Shown: piece after piece, positions 22,269-34,012 of the stretch
Position numbering within the stretch: the stretch's first letter is position 1
How the letters are laid out: every line of letters starts with the position of its first letter
The notes under the pieces: generated by a model
Databases searched by the model: none
What the model saw: only the letters and a program-made list of their open reading frames with translations
Told to the model about the DNA's origin: nothing
Program-made: the position numbers and the translations under genes
Assembly: GCF_000003195.3 (NCBI RefSeq)
Contig: NC_012878.2
Coordinates: forward strand, 38,626,751-38,690,750
Reading direction: 5' to 3'
DNA: 64,000 nt
Source of the DNA: Sorghum bicolor
Taxonomy: Eukaryota; Streptophyta; Magnoliopsida; Poales; Poaceae

Positions 22269-23787
22269 TGCTGACGGTCCTTAAGTACTAAAATTAACCA
22301 TCAACTAAACAAGGAAAAGGATCCAAATGCAACAAAAATCTAGAATTAGGGTTTTATCTTACAGAATTCCACGAGCTTTGGTGTTTATCTATTTCTGCAG
22401 GGGGTTATCAGAAAACATGGAGAGAAGGCCCACAAGTCATGTTTACAACGAGATAATTACGTGCCGCGTAATTTTCCTCAATCTAGAGGTGTCCAGAAGC
22501 CACAGGAACGAACGAGAAGACAATCGGGCTCGGGGGCAGGGCGCCCGCCCACCCCCCTTGGGCGCCTGCCCAGGGTTAGAGTGTAATGAGGACTCTCTTC
22601 CGGGACTAAGCTCCACCGACCTAAAGGATTAATCTAAACCATACAATCAATGTCGGTTTGATCCAACGACCCAAATTCACTTGAAAGGACTATATAACCA
22701 AGGCCTCTCCACCCCTGGGGGAGAGAGGAGAAGATAAGAAATTATTATCAGAGGTAGCTATCAAAGTTAGGGTTTAGAGCTTCTCTCCCATAGAAAATTA
22801 GAATTAGCTACTCCCTAATCCTTCAAGTTTAGAGGATTGATTAGATAGCAATTAGAGAAGTAGAGCACTACGCTCTGGATTCGGATCTTCGGTAATAAAG
22901 ATTGGTATTATTCATATCTTTCTCTAATTCTTTGTTCTAATTGCATTATGTCTCTAATTATTATTCTCTTAGTTTGCTCTAGTTCTATATTTGATATAGT
23001 TATGATTGATAATGAGTTTATGTATAAGTTTGCAAAGCGCTTAGCTCTTGACGCAAGGGAGTTAAGTGGTAGATCACAAGTTGGCGTTGTCCTTAGATGT
23101 TATTTACCTACAAATGTATCCTATTGGTCGGGTCGTGTGGTAGTTCGCGATAGTGACAGCTTCGTTGATTCTTATATACTCCACCCTCCGTTGATAGGAC
23201 AGGCTGAACTTGTATTGTGGAGTAAGTCTTGCGATGCTGTGATTTACTTTAGCAATGTTCCTTATACATGAATGAAGAGTCTTTTATGCTATACATGATC
23301 TTGTAGATAACTAGAGTAGATTGTGACTTAGTAGATAGTAGATAACTTAGAATCCATTCTCTAGCTAATCCGACGTCACCTTACATATATGAGGAGTAGT
23401 CTATTTTCTAATCGCTGTGTTATTTACCCATGAACTTATCATTCATTATCATTATCTTTATGGTTTACCCCCCTGCCAAAGTATGTGACTGTGTGACGAG
23501 TTTCTCATTAGTAATCATGCTCTTGCAAGTTTATCTCTAGTCTATGCCTTGATAGATTTATCCTCATCTTAATTTAACCCTTTTGTCCTTGTAAGCAAAA
23601 TTATAAATAACGATACCTGGAATACTTATCCTGGTGAAATGCTACAATGAGGTGTTTTATCTGTGCGCTTGCGGATAGAATAGATTATTTTCTAGAGAGC
23701 CTTTACATTTATAAATACCTTTGTACACTCTGGCACCATGCTGGGGATGACAACCTAGTATCTAAGTGGTGTTAGCTAGTGTCAACA
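22269..23787 (+). repeat. Element C second LTR, complete (1.5 kb)
   Basis: It runs from TGCTGACGG to GTGTCAACA and is preceded by a polypurine tract and followed by a primer-binding site. It therefore serves as 3' LTR of the left remnant and 5' LTR of the right copy, a tandem made by LTR-LTR recombination or by insertion. TATA is at 22690-22697. A stretch around 23130-23220 is also recognisable in the solo LTR. Confidence 0.85.
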
Positions 23788-23795
23788 AGCATTTA

Positions 23796-23813
23796 TGGCA
23801 CCGTTGCCGGGGA
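23796..23813 (+). other. Element C primer-binding site
   Basis: TGGCACCGTTGCCGGGGA lies 8 bases after the LTR. It matches, with one difference, the TGGCGCCGTTGCCGGGGA site used by Athila-group elements and complementary to the 3' end of plant tRNA-Asp. Confidence 0.7.
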
Positions 23814-24099
23814 ACAAAAGGAAAACACATAGGAACGGTAAGGAAAGTCAGGAAATCAGTCAAGGTTATTCACATAAAATATTAGACTAGACTATAGAGA
23901 AATAATTGCATAAAACAGCTACTAAGTGAGAAATCATAACAAGGCACCTCTGCTTTGGCAGGTTCACCCTATTGTTTTTCTATGTTTATATTTTTATACA
24001 GGGTATATCAGGATTGACTTTGGGTACATTCAACTCTTCATCATCAGAACCAAAGCAATCAAGAAAGAAAGAAGAAGCTAGTTACCAATTGCTGAAGCT

Positions 24100-25321
24100 A
24101 TGGCACAGAAGACCCTACAAGAATTCTCTGCTCCAAGTCTAGAGAATATTCCAACTAGTCCAAGATTTGCAGTAGAAGAAGGAGCACCTGAGTTCGAGCT
24201 CATGAAGATGCTAGTACACACTTACCGAATTTCTTAGAGATTGGAAGCACAATCCACATCGACGGAGTCGACAAAGACGTCATACTGCTTCACCTCTTTC
24301 CATTCTCACTAGAAGGGAAAGCGAGGAAGTGGTTCTACACACATCAAGATAACATCAACAACTGGATGAACTTGTTAGATGCCTTTCTATGAAAGTTTTT
24401 CCCTATAGGCAAAACAACTGCCTTAATAGGAAATATTGTGAGTTTCCAACAACAGAAGACAGAAACCATTTCAGAAGCATGGGAGCGTTTCTAAGGATAC
24501 ATATCAGATTGTCCTCACCATGGAATGGCCACATGGTTACTTATGTAGACCTTCTACCATGGATTAACCCAGAAGGCTCGTGAGTGCCTAGATGCATCTG
24601 CTAAAGGATCATTCTTGGAGCTTACAATTGGAAAAGCAGAGATACTTTTGGATAAGATAGCAGAAAACCAAAGTTGGTTCCAATATAAAGCTCAACATTG
24701 TCATCAAACTGAAGAAATACCAGAAGAAGTAAAAGCATTATCAAGCAAGATGGAAAATTTGCTCCATTGGATTGACCAGAGGGCCAAGATCAAAGAAGAT
24801 CAAAGAGCTATTGAGACAGCATACAAATATCAACCACTTCGAGTCAACCCAATAGCAAAGGTATGGATTCAGGTAATATTTTCAAGCAACTTTCATTAAA
24901 AGGAGATAATTGCTCAACAAACCAAAATTAATGATGAAGTTAAACAAAGGCTAGATACAAATGAATCATCTCTAAAAGATATACACAATAAAATGAATTT
25001 TCTACTAACTGCCTTTGATGAGCAAAACACTCTTAATAAGAGGGTAGAGCTTAAATTAATAAAGTTAGCTGCTGCACTGCCTGTTGCTACTAACATTGAG
25101 CAGGTAAAGAACATAACTACTAGAGGAGGCAAAGCCACCAGGGATCCCCCATACCCAAAAGAGAAACAAAGAACATCAGCACCAGTGCAACCAGCAGTGA
25201 TAGAAGAAGAAAGCCCAGTTGAAGCAGAAAATCTGCTACAACCACCAAGAACTGGAGAAATGAGGAAGGATTTTTACGACACCAACTATTTGCCATTTCC
25301 TAGAAGAAACAAAGGACTGTA
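24100..25321 (+). pseudogene. gag: Element C gag
   Basis: The likely start is ATG 24100 (MAQKTLQEFSAPS). Recognisable gag core text follows in shifting frames (HLFPFSLEGKARKWFY near 24285-24335; ECLDASAKGSFLELTIGKAEILLDKIAENQ near 24590-24665). A helix-rich, charged region and a proline-rich tail ending FPRRNKGL follow. Stops near 24236 and frameshifts break it into at least four pieces. In an intact element this capsid protein would package the RNA. Confidence 0.75.
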
Positions 25322-26006
25322 GTCGGATGAGCAGTTTGGTAAGTTTGTAGAGGTCATTCAGAAATTATATGTCAACATACCTCTACTTGATGCCATACAG
25401 GTACCTACATATGCAAAGTACATCAGAGATATTCTTAACAAGAAGAGACCACTGCACACCACTGAGGTTATCAAGCTGACAGAAGAATGTAGTGCAGCCA
25501 TCCTCAATATACCACCAAAGAAGAAGGAAGATCCAGGATATCTCACTATTGATTGCTCGATCAGAAACCAACACTTCAACAATGCACTTTGTGATCTCGG
25601 AGCAAGTGTCAGTGTGATGCCAGCATCAGTCTACAAAAAGCTTGAGCATTCGACCCTAGAACCAACATCAATGTGCCTACAACTAGCAGATCAATCAGTT
25701 CGACACCCGTTGGGCATCGCTGAAAACATTCCAGTCAAGATAAGAGATTTCCTTGTGCCAGTAGACTTCGTGGTGCTGGACATGAGTCCTGACTCAAAAG
25801 TGTCCATCGTCCTTGGAAGGCCATTTCTGAGCACTGCCAATGCCCACATTGATGTCGGGAAAGGAGAAATCAAGCTCAACATCAACGGAAAAGAAGAACA
25901 CTTCACATTCAAGCCTAGACCAGAGAGAGATCCTACAGTGAAGGAAGTTCATGAAGAAAAACCACTGGAGACATCATCTCCGGAGGAAGGTAATTCAAAA
26001 GATTAA
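25322..26006 (+). pseudogene. Element C aspartic protease, end of its pol
   Basis: After the TAG at 25319-25321 the frame continues with FVEVIQKLYVN and then the retropepsin with active site CDLGASVSVMP and distal block IVLGRPFLSTANAHIDV. The open part 25614-26006 begins inside the protease. The frame ends at a TAA directly after it, and no RT, RNase H or integrase follows. C could move only with enzymes from another element. Confidence 0.8.
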
Positions 26007-26860
26007 AAGATTTAGAGGTCCATCTTGGGGGACCTGAAAATCCCAAACCCTCACCAGGAGGTAAATTGGTATTTATCCACATTGTTTAAATTCTTGCATT
26101 AGTCATATTTATTCATAGCATTATTATAATAATAAAAAGCCCCATATAAATAATATTTATGGTGTGTAACAACGCATATTTTTATTAATTATTGTGGTGG
26201 CACAAAAATATTTTCCATAATCATTTCAAATAAGTTTTAATTCTCATAAATTTTCCTGCATTATATTTAATTATAGCAACATTCTAGAAGCATGACCCAC
26301 ACTCCTTGGGTCCCACACGTCATACACCACACCTCACATACATCCCATCACATTATTTGATCCACCAATATAACTCCACTAACCAGCACTTTTCCACCGG
26401 CCAACCACCATTGAATTATTTTTTGGCTTAAAGATTAAGCAAAGGAGGGAGTGGAGAAAGGGGCAGCCACGATGAGCACCACAAGTGGGCGCCCGCCCTG
26501 CCCTTCCTTCCTCCTATAAATACCCTCTTCCTGCCTCCATCTTCTTCACACAAGCATTCCAGAAAACCACACAAGTTTCAGTTTCCAGAGAAGGAGCTCT
26601 TGTAGTGAAGTAAAGAGAGAGTAGAGAGGAAGAGAAGAGTGGGAAAGAAGTTGGTAGTTTTGGAGTGAGAGAGTGAGCTTCACCTAGTAAGTAGTGATCC
26701 CGCTGTCCAAAGCGGAAGTAAAAGTTATTTAGGGGGAGGTTCTGCCAAAATAAAAACAGAACGACTAACCCCTGGACTACTGACATTTCGGACAGCTAAC
26801 CACAAACATTTTCTCTCACATTTTCCACTAGTTGTGTTTTTGCCAACTTTTGTTTACAGG
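26007..26860 (+). other. Element C spacer with internal promoter and 5' UTR intron
   Basis: Non-coding. A TATA box is at 26514-26522. A consensus donor A|GTAAGT lies at 26687 and an acceptor TTTGTTTACAG ends at 26859, one base before the ATG of the next ORF. These fit a separate transcript with a 173-base intron in its 5' UTR. A GGGCGCCCGCCC run at about 26488-26499, upstream of the TATA box, recalls the one upstream of the LTR TATA box. Confidence 0.5.
26514..26522 (+). promoter_or_regulatory. Internal TATA box upstream of element C 3' ORF
   Basis: CTATAAATA in CCTCCTATAAATACCCTC, about 345 bases upstream of the ORF's ATG and followed by a purine-rich leader with a splice donor. It is outside the LTRs, so it would be a second promoter in the element. 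Confidence 0.55.
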
Positions 26861-27546
26861 ATGTTCAAGAAGGTGAAGAACGCAGGGAAGGCTCTCAAGA
26901 ACATTGGTTCAAGGAGTTCATCCCGACACTCCTCACACCCATCAAAGATGAGCGTCGACCCAACACCCACACAAGCTCCGTCATCTTCATCTAATCAGCA
27001 AGTCAAGGTCCTTCTCAAGATAGGAGACCTTGGACTAAAGACCCGAAGAGAGAAGGAAGTCTATCAGCAACTAAAGAACAAAGATTTCATTCACACCCCT
27101 ACTCTTTATCCAATCTTACTACAAGAAACAGGTATGGATACTGAATTCAACTTAATTTTCCAGATGTTAGGTAGGACAAATTTTTGGAACATAACTGAGC
27201 TAGGTTCTCGTCTTCTCACCCTCGAATTTCTTTTCACTTTACAATATTATGAGGGGGAATTGTTTTTTGGATGTTCAGACAGGAGATTATGTTGCCTTGG
27301 AGAGAACTGAGCGACCATCTCGGTTTCTCTTCAAGAAGCATCCTGAACATTGACTCTGACCTACCCAATTTTGAGAGACACCAGTTCTGGAGAGAGATAT
27401 CTAGAGATAATTTTTATAGTCAAGCCCGAACCAATGACATGGAACACCCCACTCTTAGGATGTTCCACAAATGGCTTGGGTACAATCTTTTCTATCGTGA
27501 TGACATTAGGAAAGTAAGAGTAGGAGATTTACAACTTCTATATGCT
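26861..27546 (+). pseudogene. Element C 3' ORF (Athila-ORF1-like / env-position protein), N-terminal part
   Basis: The start is ATG 26861 (MFKKVKNAGKALKN), directly behind a splice acceptor. A basic N-terminus and a Ser/Pro-rich linker come first. Then comes a conserved block (REKEVYQQLKNKDFIHTP; ELGSRLLTLEFLFTLQYYEGE), a frameshift near 27275-27300, and LPWRELSDHLGF and HPTLRMFHKWLG. It resembles the Athila ORF1-type proteins of plant retrotransposons. Its function is not known, and I see no clear membrane segment to support an envelope role. Copia element D interrupts it at 27547; coding text resumes at 49337. Confidence 0.65.
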
Positions 27547-28149
27547 TGAAAGCCCAAGTTTGGTTTTGGTAATTAATGACACCAAGTTGCTAATGCCTTA
27601 TGGTTAAGAGATTTGAGTTAGGCATAGCAACACATGTGATGAAGACGCATGGTGGCATGGAAAGGTGGCCACATGATCACAAAGGGATGAAGCATGAAGT
27701 GAAGATCATGGTGATAGACGAGGAGGAAAGTTATCAAGGCAAAGGTATAAACATAGGGTTTTACTTTTACCGGTCTAAGATGAGTAGAGAAGTGATTGAC
27801 CGGGTTTAGGATAGATAGCCGACTATCAAGAGGGGAAATCACGGTCATCTCTCGAATCAAGTGCTACTAGGTCCATATCTTGAGCATATACATTAGGATC
27901 TAGTAAAGTGCTAACTTAACACCTTTGGGAAAATGTTTGTGAAAAGCTAACACACATCCACTTTGGTGGTGGACACTTGTTGGTGTTAGCACATTTGCAA
28001 AGGAGGTGGAGTTCCTAGGGTTGAGAGGGGTTTGGGTTCCTCTCTCCCTCCCGCCGAGCAAGCGGGAGGGAGAAAATTAAGTGCATATTTTCTATTGCGT
28101 CGATGGGAAATTTGGAGAAGTCGCGGGAGTGTTTTCTCTCTGAGAAACA

Positions 28150-28500
28150 CTCACCGGACGCTGAGTGCGGAGGCACCGGACGCTGGCCTCAGAGTCCGGT
28201 GTGCTTGACCCTGCTAGGGTTGAGCACCGGATGCACTCTGAGAGCGTCCGGTGGTTAGCGTCCGGTGTGCGTGTGTTTTGCGACCCTCTCTGCGCATGGG
28301 TCCGGTGAGCACCGGACGCTACCGGTGATTAGCGTCCGGTGACCCGCAGGTTTGCGGAACTCTTTGAGCATGAGTCCGGTGTGTTGCAGGTAGCTGTTAG
28401 AATCTAACACGTGAAATTGAGGGAGGACACGTGGCCAACCCCTGAGCACCAAACGCTGGAGGTCGAGCGTCCGGTGATCACTTAGTAGCGTCCGGTGCCC
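28150..28500 (+). promoter_or_regulatory. Cluster of CACCGGACGC / GCGTCCGGTG motifs, element D 5' LTR
   Basis: About a dozen copies of CACCGGACGCT and its complement occur singly or as short inverted pairs, ending about 50 bases before the TATA box. This is where LTR enhancers sit, and Sirevirus LTRs are known to keep such palindromes. The same cluster is at 48023-48412 in the 3' LTR. Confidence 0.75.
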
Positions 28501-28548
28501 CCGTTTTCAGCCCAGTGAAAACAGCCAACGGCTAGTTTCTTTGAGGGG

Positions 28549-28558
28549 CTTATAAATA
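28549..28558 (+). promoter_or_regulatory. Element D 5' LTR TATA box
   Basis: CTTATAAATA in GGGGCTTATAAATAGAAGG, conserved at 48459-48468 in the 3' LTR. Confidence 0.7.
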
Positions 28559-29425
28559 GAAGGTGGCCGGCTTTGGGAGGCTATCTCTTGCACATTTGAT
28601 TACTTGAGGCATACATTGAGCTAGAGAACACTCCCTCCACTCATCTCCTTGATTGATTGCTCATCCTAGTGAGATTGAGTGAGATTCAAGTGCATTGCTT
28701 TGAGAGTTGCATTTAGTGGCACTTGATTCTTGAGTTTGCTGTGGATTTCTTGTTACTCGGGTGTTTCCTGACGCCCTAGATGGCTTGGAGCAGCGGTGGT
28801 GTTGAGCTCGTGATTGGAGATTGTTTCGAGCCTCACCAAGTGATTTGTGAGGGGTTCTTGAGCCTTCCCCGCGGGAGATCGCAATTGGCTACTCTAGTGG
28901 ATTGCTCGTGGCTTGGAGGATCCTCATCTTGTGAGTGGATGTGCGGCACCCGCTGAGGGTTTGGCTTTGGATTGCCAGTTAGCTCGTGATACATCAAGTG
29001 GGTGTATCGCCACAACGAGGACTAGCTTGCCGGGAAGCAAGTGAACCTCGGTAAAAAATCTTGTGTCATCTCTTGTCGAGGATTCTCTTGTGATTGTGAG
29101 TGATTGGTTGGATATATGTTTACTCTACAACGTTGGTATAACAATCACTCTTCACTCCTTTACTTACTTGTTTACCTTGCTAGTAGTTTAGCTTGTTTAG
29201 TTTAGTCTTCTTGTTTAGGAGTGTAGCAAGCTTCGAGTTGTGCTTTCTTGTTGTAACTAGTGTTTAGCTTTCTTGCTAGACTTGTGTAGGTGGCTTGCAT
29301 AGCTTAGTTGTGCTAGTGCTAGAATAGCTTCGCCTTTAGTTTTACTAATCAACTTGTCTAGTTGAAGTTTGTAGAAATTTTAAATAGGCTATTCACCCCC
29401 CCTCTAGCCATTTGGACCTTTCAAG

Positions 29426-29437
29426 TGGTATCAAAGC
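29426..29437 (+). other. Element D primer-binding site
   Basis: TGGTATCAAAGC two bases after the LTR end, of the initiator-tRNA-Met type with one mismatch to TGGTATCAGAGC. Confidence 0.8.
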
Positions 29438-29480
29438 CGAGGCACCGTTTATTTGAGGCTTAACAACCTACGGTGAAGAA

Positions 29481-31435
29481 ATGGCTCTTAGTTTGCATAT
29501 CAACAACACTAAGAAGGCACCTTACTTTGATGGCACAAATTATGCTTATTGGAAGGTCAAGATGACCGCCCATCTCAAGTCAATCAATAGAGAAGTTTGG
29601 AAGGTGACCGAAACAAAGTTTGAGGTTGCAAATGAGAATGCACCAACACCGGTTGAAGAAAAGAAGCTTCAATGCAATGACATTGCAATTTATGCTCTTC
29701 ATGAAGCTCTTGATGACAAAACCTTTGAGCAAATCAAGAACATTGAGGTTGCTCATGATGCATGGGCAAAATTAGAAGAAACATTTGAAGGCACCAAAGG
29801 TACTAAGACTGCCAAAGCTTACATCCTCCAAGAGAAGTTCTCAAGCTTCAAGATGCAAGAAGATGAAAGTGTGCCGGAGATGTTTCACCGGTTGCAAGTC
29901 ATTGTGAATGAGCTCAAGGCACTTGGGGAAGAAGTAAAAGATAGTCAATTCTCTATGAAGTTCTTGAGAAGCTTGCCCAAGAGATTTGACACACTGATCA
30001 CCGTGCTAGTCAAGACAACTCTTAGTGAATCAACTCCCCAACAAGTCTTTCAAGAGGTGATGACCGATGATGCCTATAGAGAAGATGATGAAAAGGATGA
30101 GTTGATCAAGAAGAAGAAGAAGGATGGTGAGAAGAAAGATGATGATAAGAAGAAAAGTGTAGCATTCAAGGCCTCCACATCCAAGGGCAAAGCCAAGCAA
30201 GAATCATCAAGTGAAGAAGAAGCAAGCTCTTGTGATAGTGATGAAGATGAGGAGATGGCTCTTCTTGTCAAGAGATTTGGCAAGTTTATGAAGAAGAAGG
30301 GCTATCAGGCAAGAAGGAAGAAGAGCTCCTCCAAGAAGAATGACCATAGCAAGGATCATGTCATCGCCAAGTGTCCTTATGATAGTGATGATGAAGATGC
30401 TATCAAGAAGGAAAGAAAGAAGCAAAAGAAGAAGCAAGAAAAGAAGGAAGGCTCAAACAAGAAGAAGGGTGATGCCCATGTTGCAACTTGGGATAGTGAT
30501 GACTCCTCAAGTGATGATGAGAGTACCAAGAAGAAGGCGCATGCTAGCATTGCAATTCAAGGAAAAAGCTCCATCTTCGACACTCCATCATGCTTCATGG
30601 TTAAGGCCACTAAGGTATCATCTGATGATGAGAGTGACCATGATAGTGATAGTGATAGTGATTGTGATGAACCAACTAAAGATGAACTAATCACTATGCT
30701 AGAAGATTGCACTCATCATTATAAAGAAACTAGAAAGGAGTGCATGGCCTTGCTTAAGAATAAGAAAACCCTTATGCAAGAACATGATGAGCTTAGAGCA
30801 TCTTATGAGAGTCTAAATGAAGACCATAAGAAGCTTCAAAAGGCTCACACTAAGCTTGAAGAAGCTCATTCCTCTCTAGTTAACAAATGTGAAAATGAGC
30901 CAACTAAAATTGAAAGAGCTCAAACTTGTAACATAGGCATAACATGTGATATCTTGAGTAAGCCTATTGTTATTACTTCTACTAACCCTTCATGTAGTAC
31001 ATCTACATCTTCCTCATCTAGTGGTGATGGTTTCACATGTGAGACCACACTAAAAGTTGTGAATGAAATTCTCAAGAAGGAGGTGAAAGAGCTCAATCAC
31101 ACCTTAGCCAAGGCTATGGTGGTGAGGACCGCTTGCTTATGTGCTTGGGTAGCCAAAGAGCTTCTCTCTACAAAGAGGGATTGGGCTATAACCCCAAGAA
31201 AGGCAAAGCTGCCTTTGCTCCTCACAAAACTAGTTTTGTGAAGAACAATGGCCGGTATTGCAAAGCTTGCAAGCAAGTTGGTCACTTAGAGCTACAATGC
31301 ATGAACAAGAAACCCAAAGCTAATGTATCCTCAATTAAGCTTAATTCTTTCTATGTGCTTACCAAGGATACAAAAGGTGTTCATGCTAAGTTCATTGGTG
31401 GACCATGGATGGGCTCAAAGAAGAAAGCCATTTGA
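29481..31435 (+). pseudogene. gag: Element D gag
   Basis: ATG 29481 (MALSLHINNTKKAPYFDG) opens a copia gag of the UBN2 type: YAYWKVKMTAHLKS, AHDAWAKLEETFEG, VPEMFHRLQVIVNEL, FLRSLPKRFDTLI. It continues with a very long lysine- and acid-rich region and a coiled coil near 30700-30890. A one-base loss near 31114 shifts the frame. In the next frame come CLGSQRASLYKEGLGY and the zinc knuckle CKACKQVGHLELQC (31261-31302). A TGA at 31433 ends it where a tryptophan codon is likely. Expression as one protein is therefore lost. Confidence 0.8.
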
Positions 31436-31509
31436 GTACCAAAGAGCTTAGTTGCTAACCTTGGAGGACCCAATCAAGTTTGGGTACCTAAAAAATAATT
31501 GATCTTGTC

Positions 31510-34012
31510 TTGTTGGTCAATTACAAAGCTGGAGGAAGGCATTGGGTGCTTGATAGTGGGTGCACTCAACATATGACCGTAGAGTCTTGTATGTTCAAAT
31601 CAATTGATACTAGTCAAAATGGTGGCTTTGATTCAATCACCTTCGGCAACAACAAGAAAGGCAAGGTCAAGGGACTTGGTAAAATTGCTATCTCAAATGA
31701 CATGAGCATATCAAATGTGTTGCTAGTTGAGAGCCTAGATTTCAATCTCTTGTCAATTGCACAACTTTGTGACCTTGGATTCAAATGCATCTTTCAAAGT
31801 GATGATGTTGAGGTTGTTAGTGTTGATGGATCAAACTTGATATTCAAAGGATTTATGCATGGTAGCTTATACTTGGTTGATTTCAATGATAGTCACACTC
31901 AATTGACATCATGCCTAATTAGCAAATCAAGTTTGGGTTGGTTGTGGCATAGAAGGCTCGGTCATGTTGGAATGAAACAATTGAACAAACTATTGAGGCA
32001 TGACTTAGTTAGAGGCTTGAAGGATGTCACCTTTGAGAAGGATAAACCATGTAGTGCTTGTCAAGCCGGAAAGCAAGTTGGAAATGCACATCCTAAGAAA
32101 AGTGAAATGAGCACATCAAAGGCATTTGAGCTATTGCACATGGATTTATTTGGGCCAACAACATATACTAGCATTGGTGGCAACAAGTATGGATTTGTGA
32201 TAGTAGATGACTACACTAGATACACTTGGGTGTTCTTCCTCTATGACAAGAGTGATGTTTGTGACCTATTCAAGTCTTTTGTCAAGAGGGTGCAAAATGA
32301 GTTTGAAACCACTATCAAGAAGATTAGAAGTGACAATGGTAGTGAATTTAAGAACACAAGAATTGAGGAATTGTGTGATGATCTTGGCATTGGACATCAA
32401 TTCTCTCCAACATACATTCCTAAATCCAATGGTGTAGTTGAAAGGAAGAATAGAACCTTAATTGATATGGCTAGATCAATACTTAGTGAATACAATGTTA
32501 GCCATTCATTTTGGTGTGAAGCTATCAACACGGCTTGCTATTGTAGCAACCGTCTCTACTGCCATGGGAATCTTGGGAAGACACCATATGAGCTATTGAA
32601 TGGAAGAAAGTCCAACATTGCATACTTTAGAGTGTTTGGTTGCAAATGCTACATTCTCAAGAAAGTCACTAGATTGAGTAAATTTGAGAAGAAATGTGAT
32701 GAAGGGTTCTTACTTGGTTATTCCACCACAAGCAAGGCATATAGAGTTTGGAACTTGACAAGTGGCACATTGGAAGAAGTCCATGATGTTGAGTTTGATG
32801 AAACCGAGGGATCTCAAAGTGAAGCTCAAAATCTTAATGATGTGAGAGGAGATCAATTGGCAAATGCAACGAAGAACATGGATGTTGGTGATATAAGGCC
32901 AAGGCAAGTTGATGATGATAGTGATATTCACATGATCAATCAAGAAGTGCAAATTGATACAAATCAAGCTAGTACTAGTGGCTCTCATGATGATGATCAA
33001 AATCAAAGTCAAGCAAGTGGAAGCAATCAACTCCCAATACTCCAACCTACAAGCATAGCAAGGGATCATCCATTGGATCAAGTCATTGGTGGTATTCAAA
33101 GTGGTGTACAAACAAGATCAGGGCTAGCATCCTTTTGTGAGCACTACTCATTTGTTTCATTTGATGAACCAAAGGAGATAGAAGATGCATTGAGAGATTC
33201 CGATTGGGTAAATGCCATGCATGGAGAATTGAACAACTTCACAAGAAATCAAGTGTGGGAACTTGTTGAGAGGCCAAAGAACTACAATGTGATTGGTACC
33301 AAGTGGGTCTTTAGAAACAAGCAAGATCAAGATGGAGTGGTTGTGAGAAACAAAGCAAGACTAGTAGCACAAGGCTACACTCAAGTTGAAGGTCTTGACT
33401 TTGGAGAAACATATGCACCGGTTGCAAGATTGGAGGCAATTAGAATATTATTAGCCTATGCTTGTGCCCACAACATCAAGCTATATCAAATGGATGTGAA
33501 GAGTGCATTTCTCAATGGATACATCAATGAGTTGGTTTATGTTGAACAACCTTCCGGTTTTGAAGCTGACAAGAAACCCAACCATGTGTACAAGCTCAAG
33601 AAGGCATTATATGGTTTGAAGCAAGCACCTAGAGCATGGTATGAGAGATTGAGAGATTTCCTTCTCTCTAAAGGGTTCAAGATGGGAAAGGTTGACACTA
33701 TCCTCTTCACTAAGAAACTAGGCAATGACTTGTTTGTGTTGAAAATCTATGTTGATGATATCATCTTTAGATCAACCAATCAAGACTTTTGTGAAGAGTT
33801 TGGAAAAATGATGGCAAATGAGTTTGAGATGTCAATGATTGGAGAGCTTAATTACTTCCTTGGTCTTCAAATCAAGCAAATGAAGGATGGCAGTTTTATA
33901 AGTCAAGGCAAGTACATCATGGACATAATCAAGAAGTTTGGGTTGCAAGAAGCTAAACCAATGAGCACACCTATGGGCACAAATGATCAATTAGGTAGTG
34001 ATGCAAGTGGCA
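31510..34012 (+). CDS. pol: Element D pol: protease, integrase, reverse transcriptase (interrupted by E)
   Basis: An 834-codon open frame. Numbering from 31510, the protease active site DSGCTQH is at residue 15, and the integrase zinc region ([11 protein letters not shown] ... CSACQAGK) lies near 140-185. The integrase acidic triad is at Asp212, Asp275 and Glu311, with the usual 35 residues between the last two. RT follows with [22 protein letters not shown] and the catalytic YVDDIIF (Asp 749-750). It is open until element E cuts it at 34013, after which RNase H lies at 45645. The integrase-before-RT order proves the copia class. The 5' join to gag is out of frame. Confidence 0.9.

Larger units (their letters stand above)
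27547..29423 (+). repeat. Element D 5' LTR
   Basis: It runs from TGAAAGCCC to CCTTTCA. Features are a perfect 12-base inverted repeat with a 7-base loop at 28043-28073, at least a dozen CACCGGAC / GTCCGGTG motifs between 28150 and 28500, and a TATA box at 28549-28558. Relative to the 3' LTR it lacks 42 bases near 28384, between short repeats, as expected from slippage. Confidence 0.9.

Noticed and set aside
28150..28500. Possible CRISPR-like array of CACCGGACGC repeats
   Set aside because: Repeats are short, irregularly spaced and in both orientations inside an LTR of a plant retrotransposon. They are promoter palindromes.
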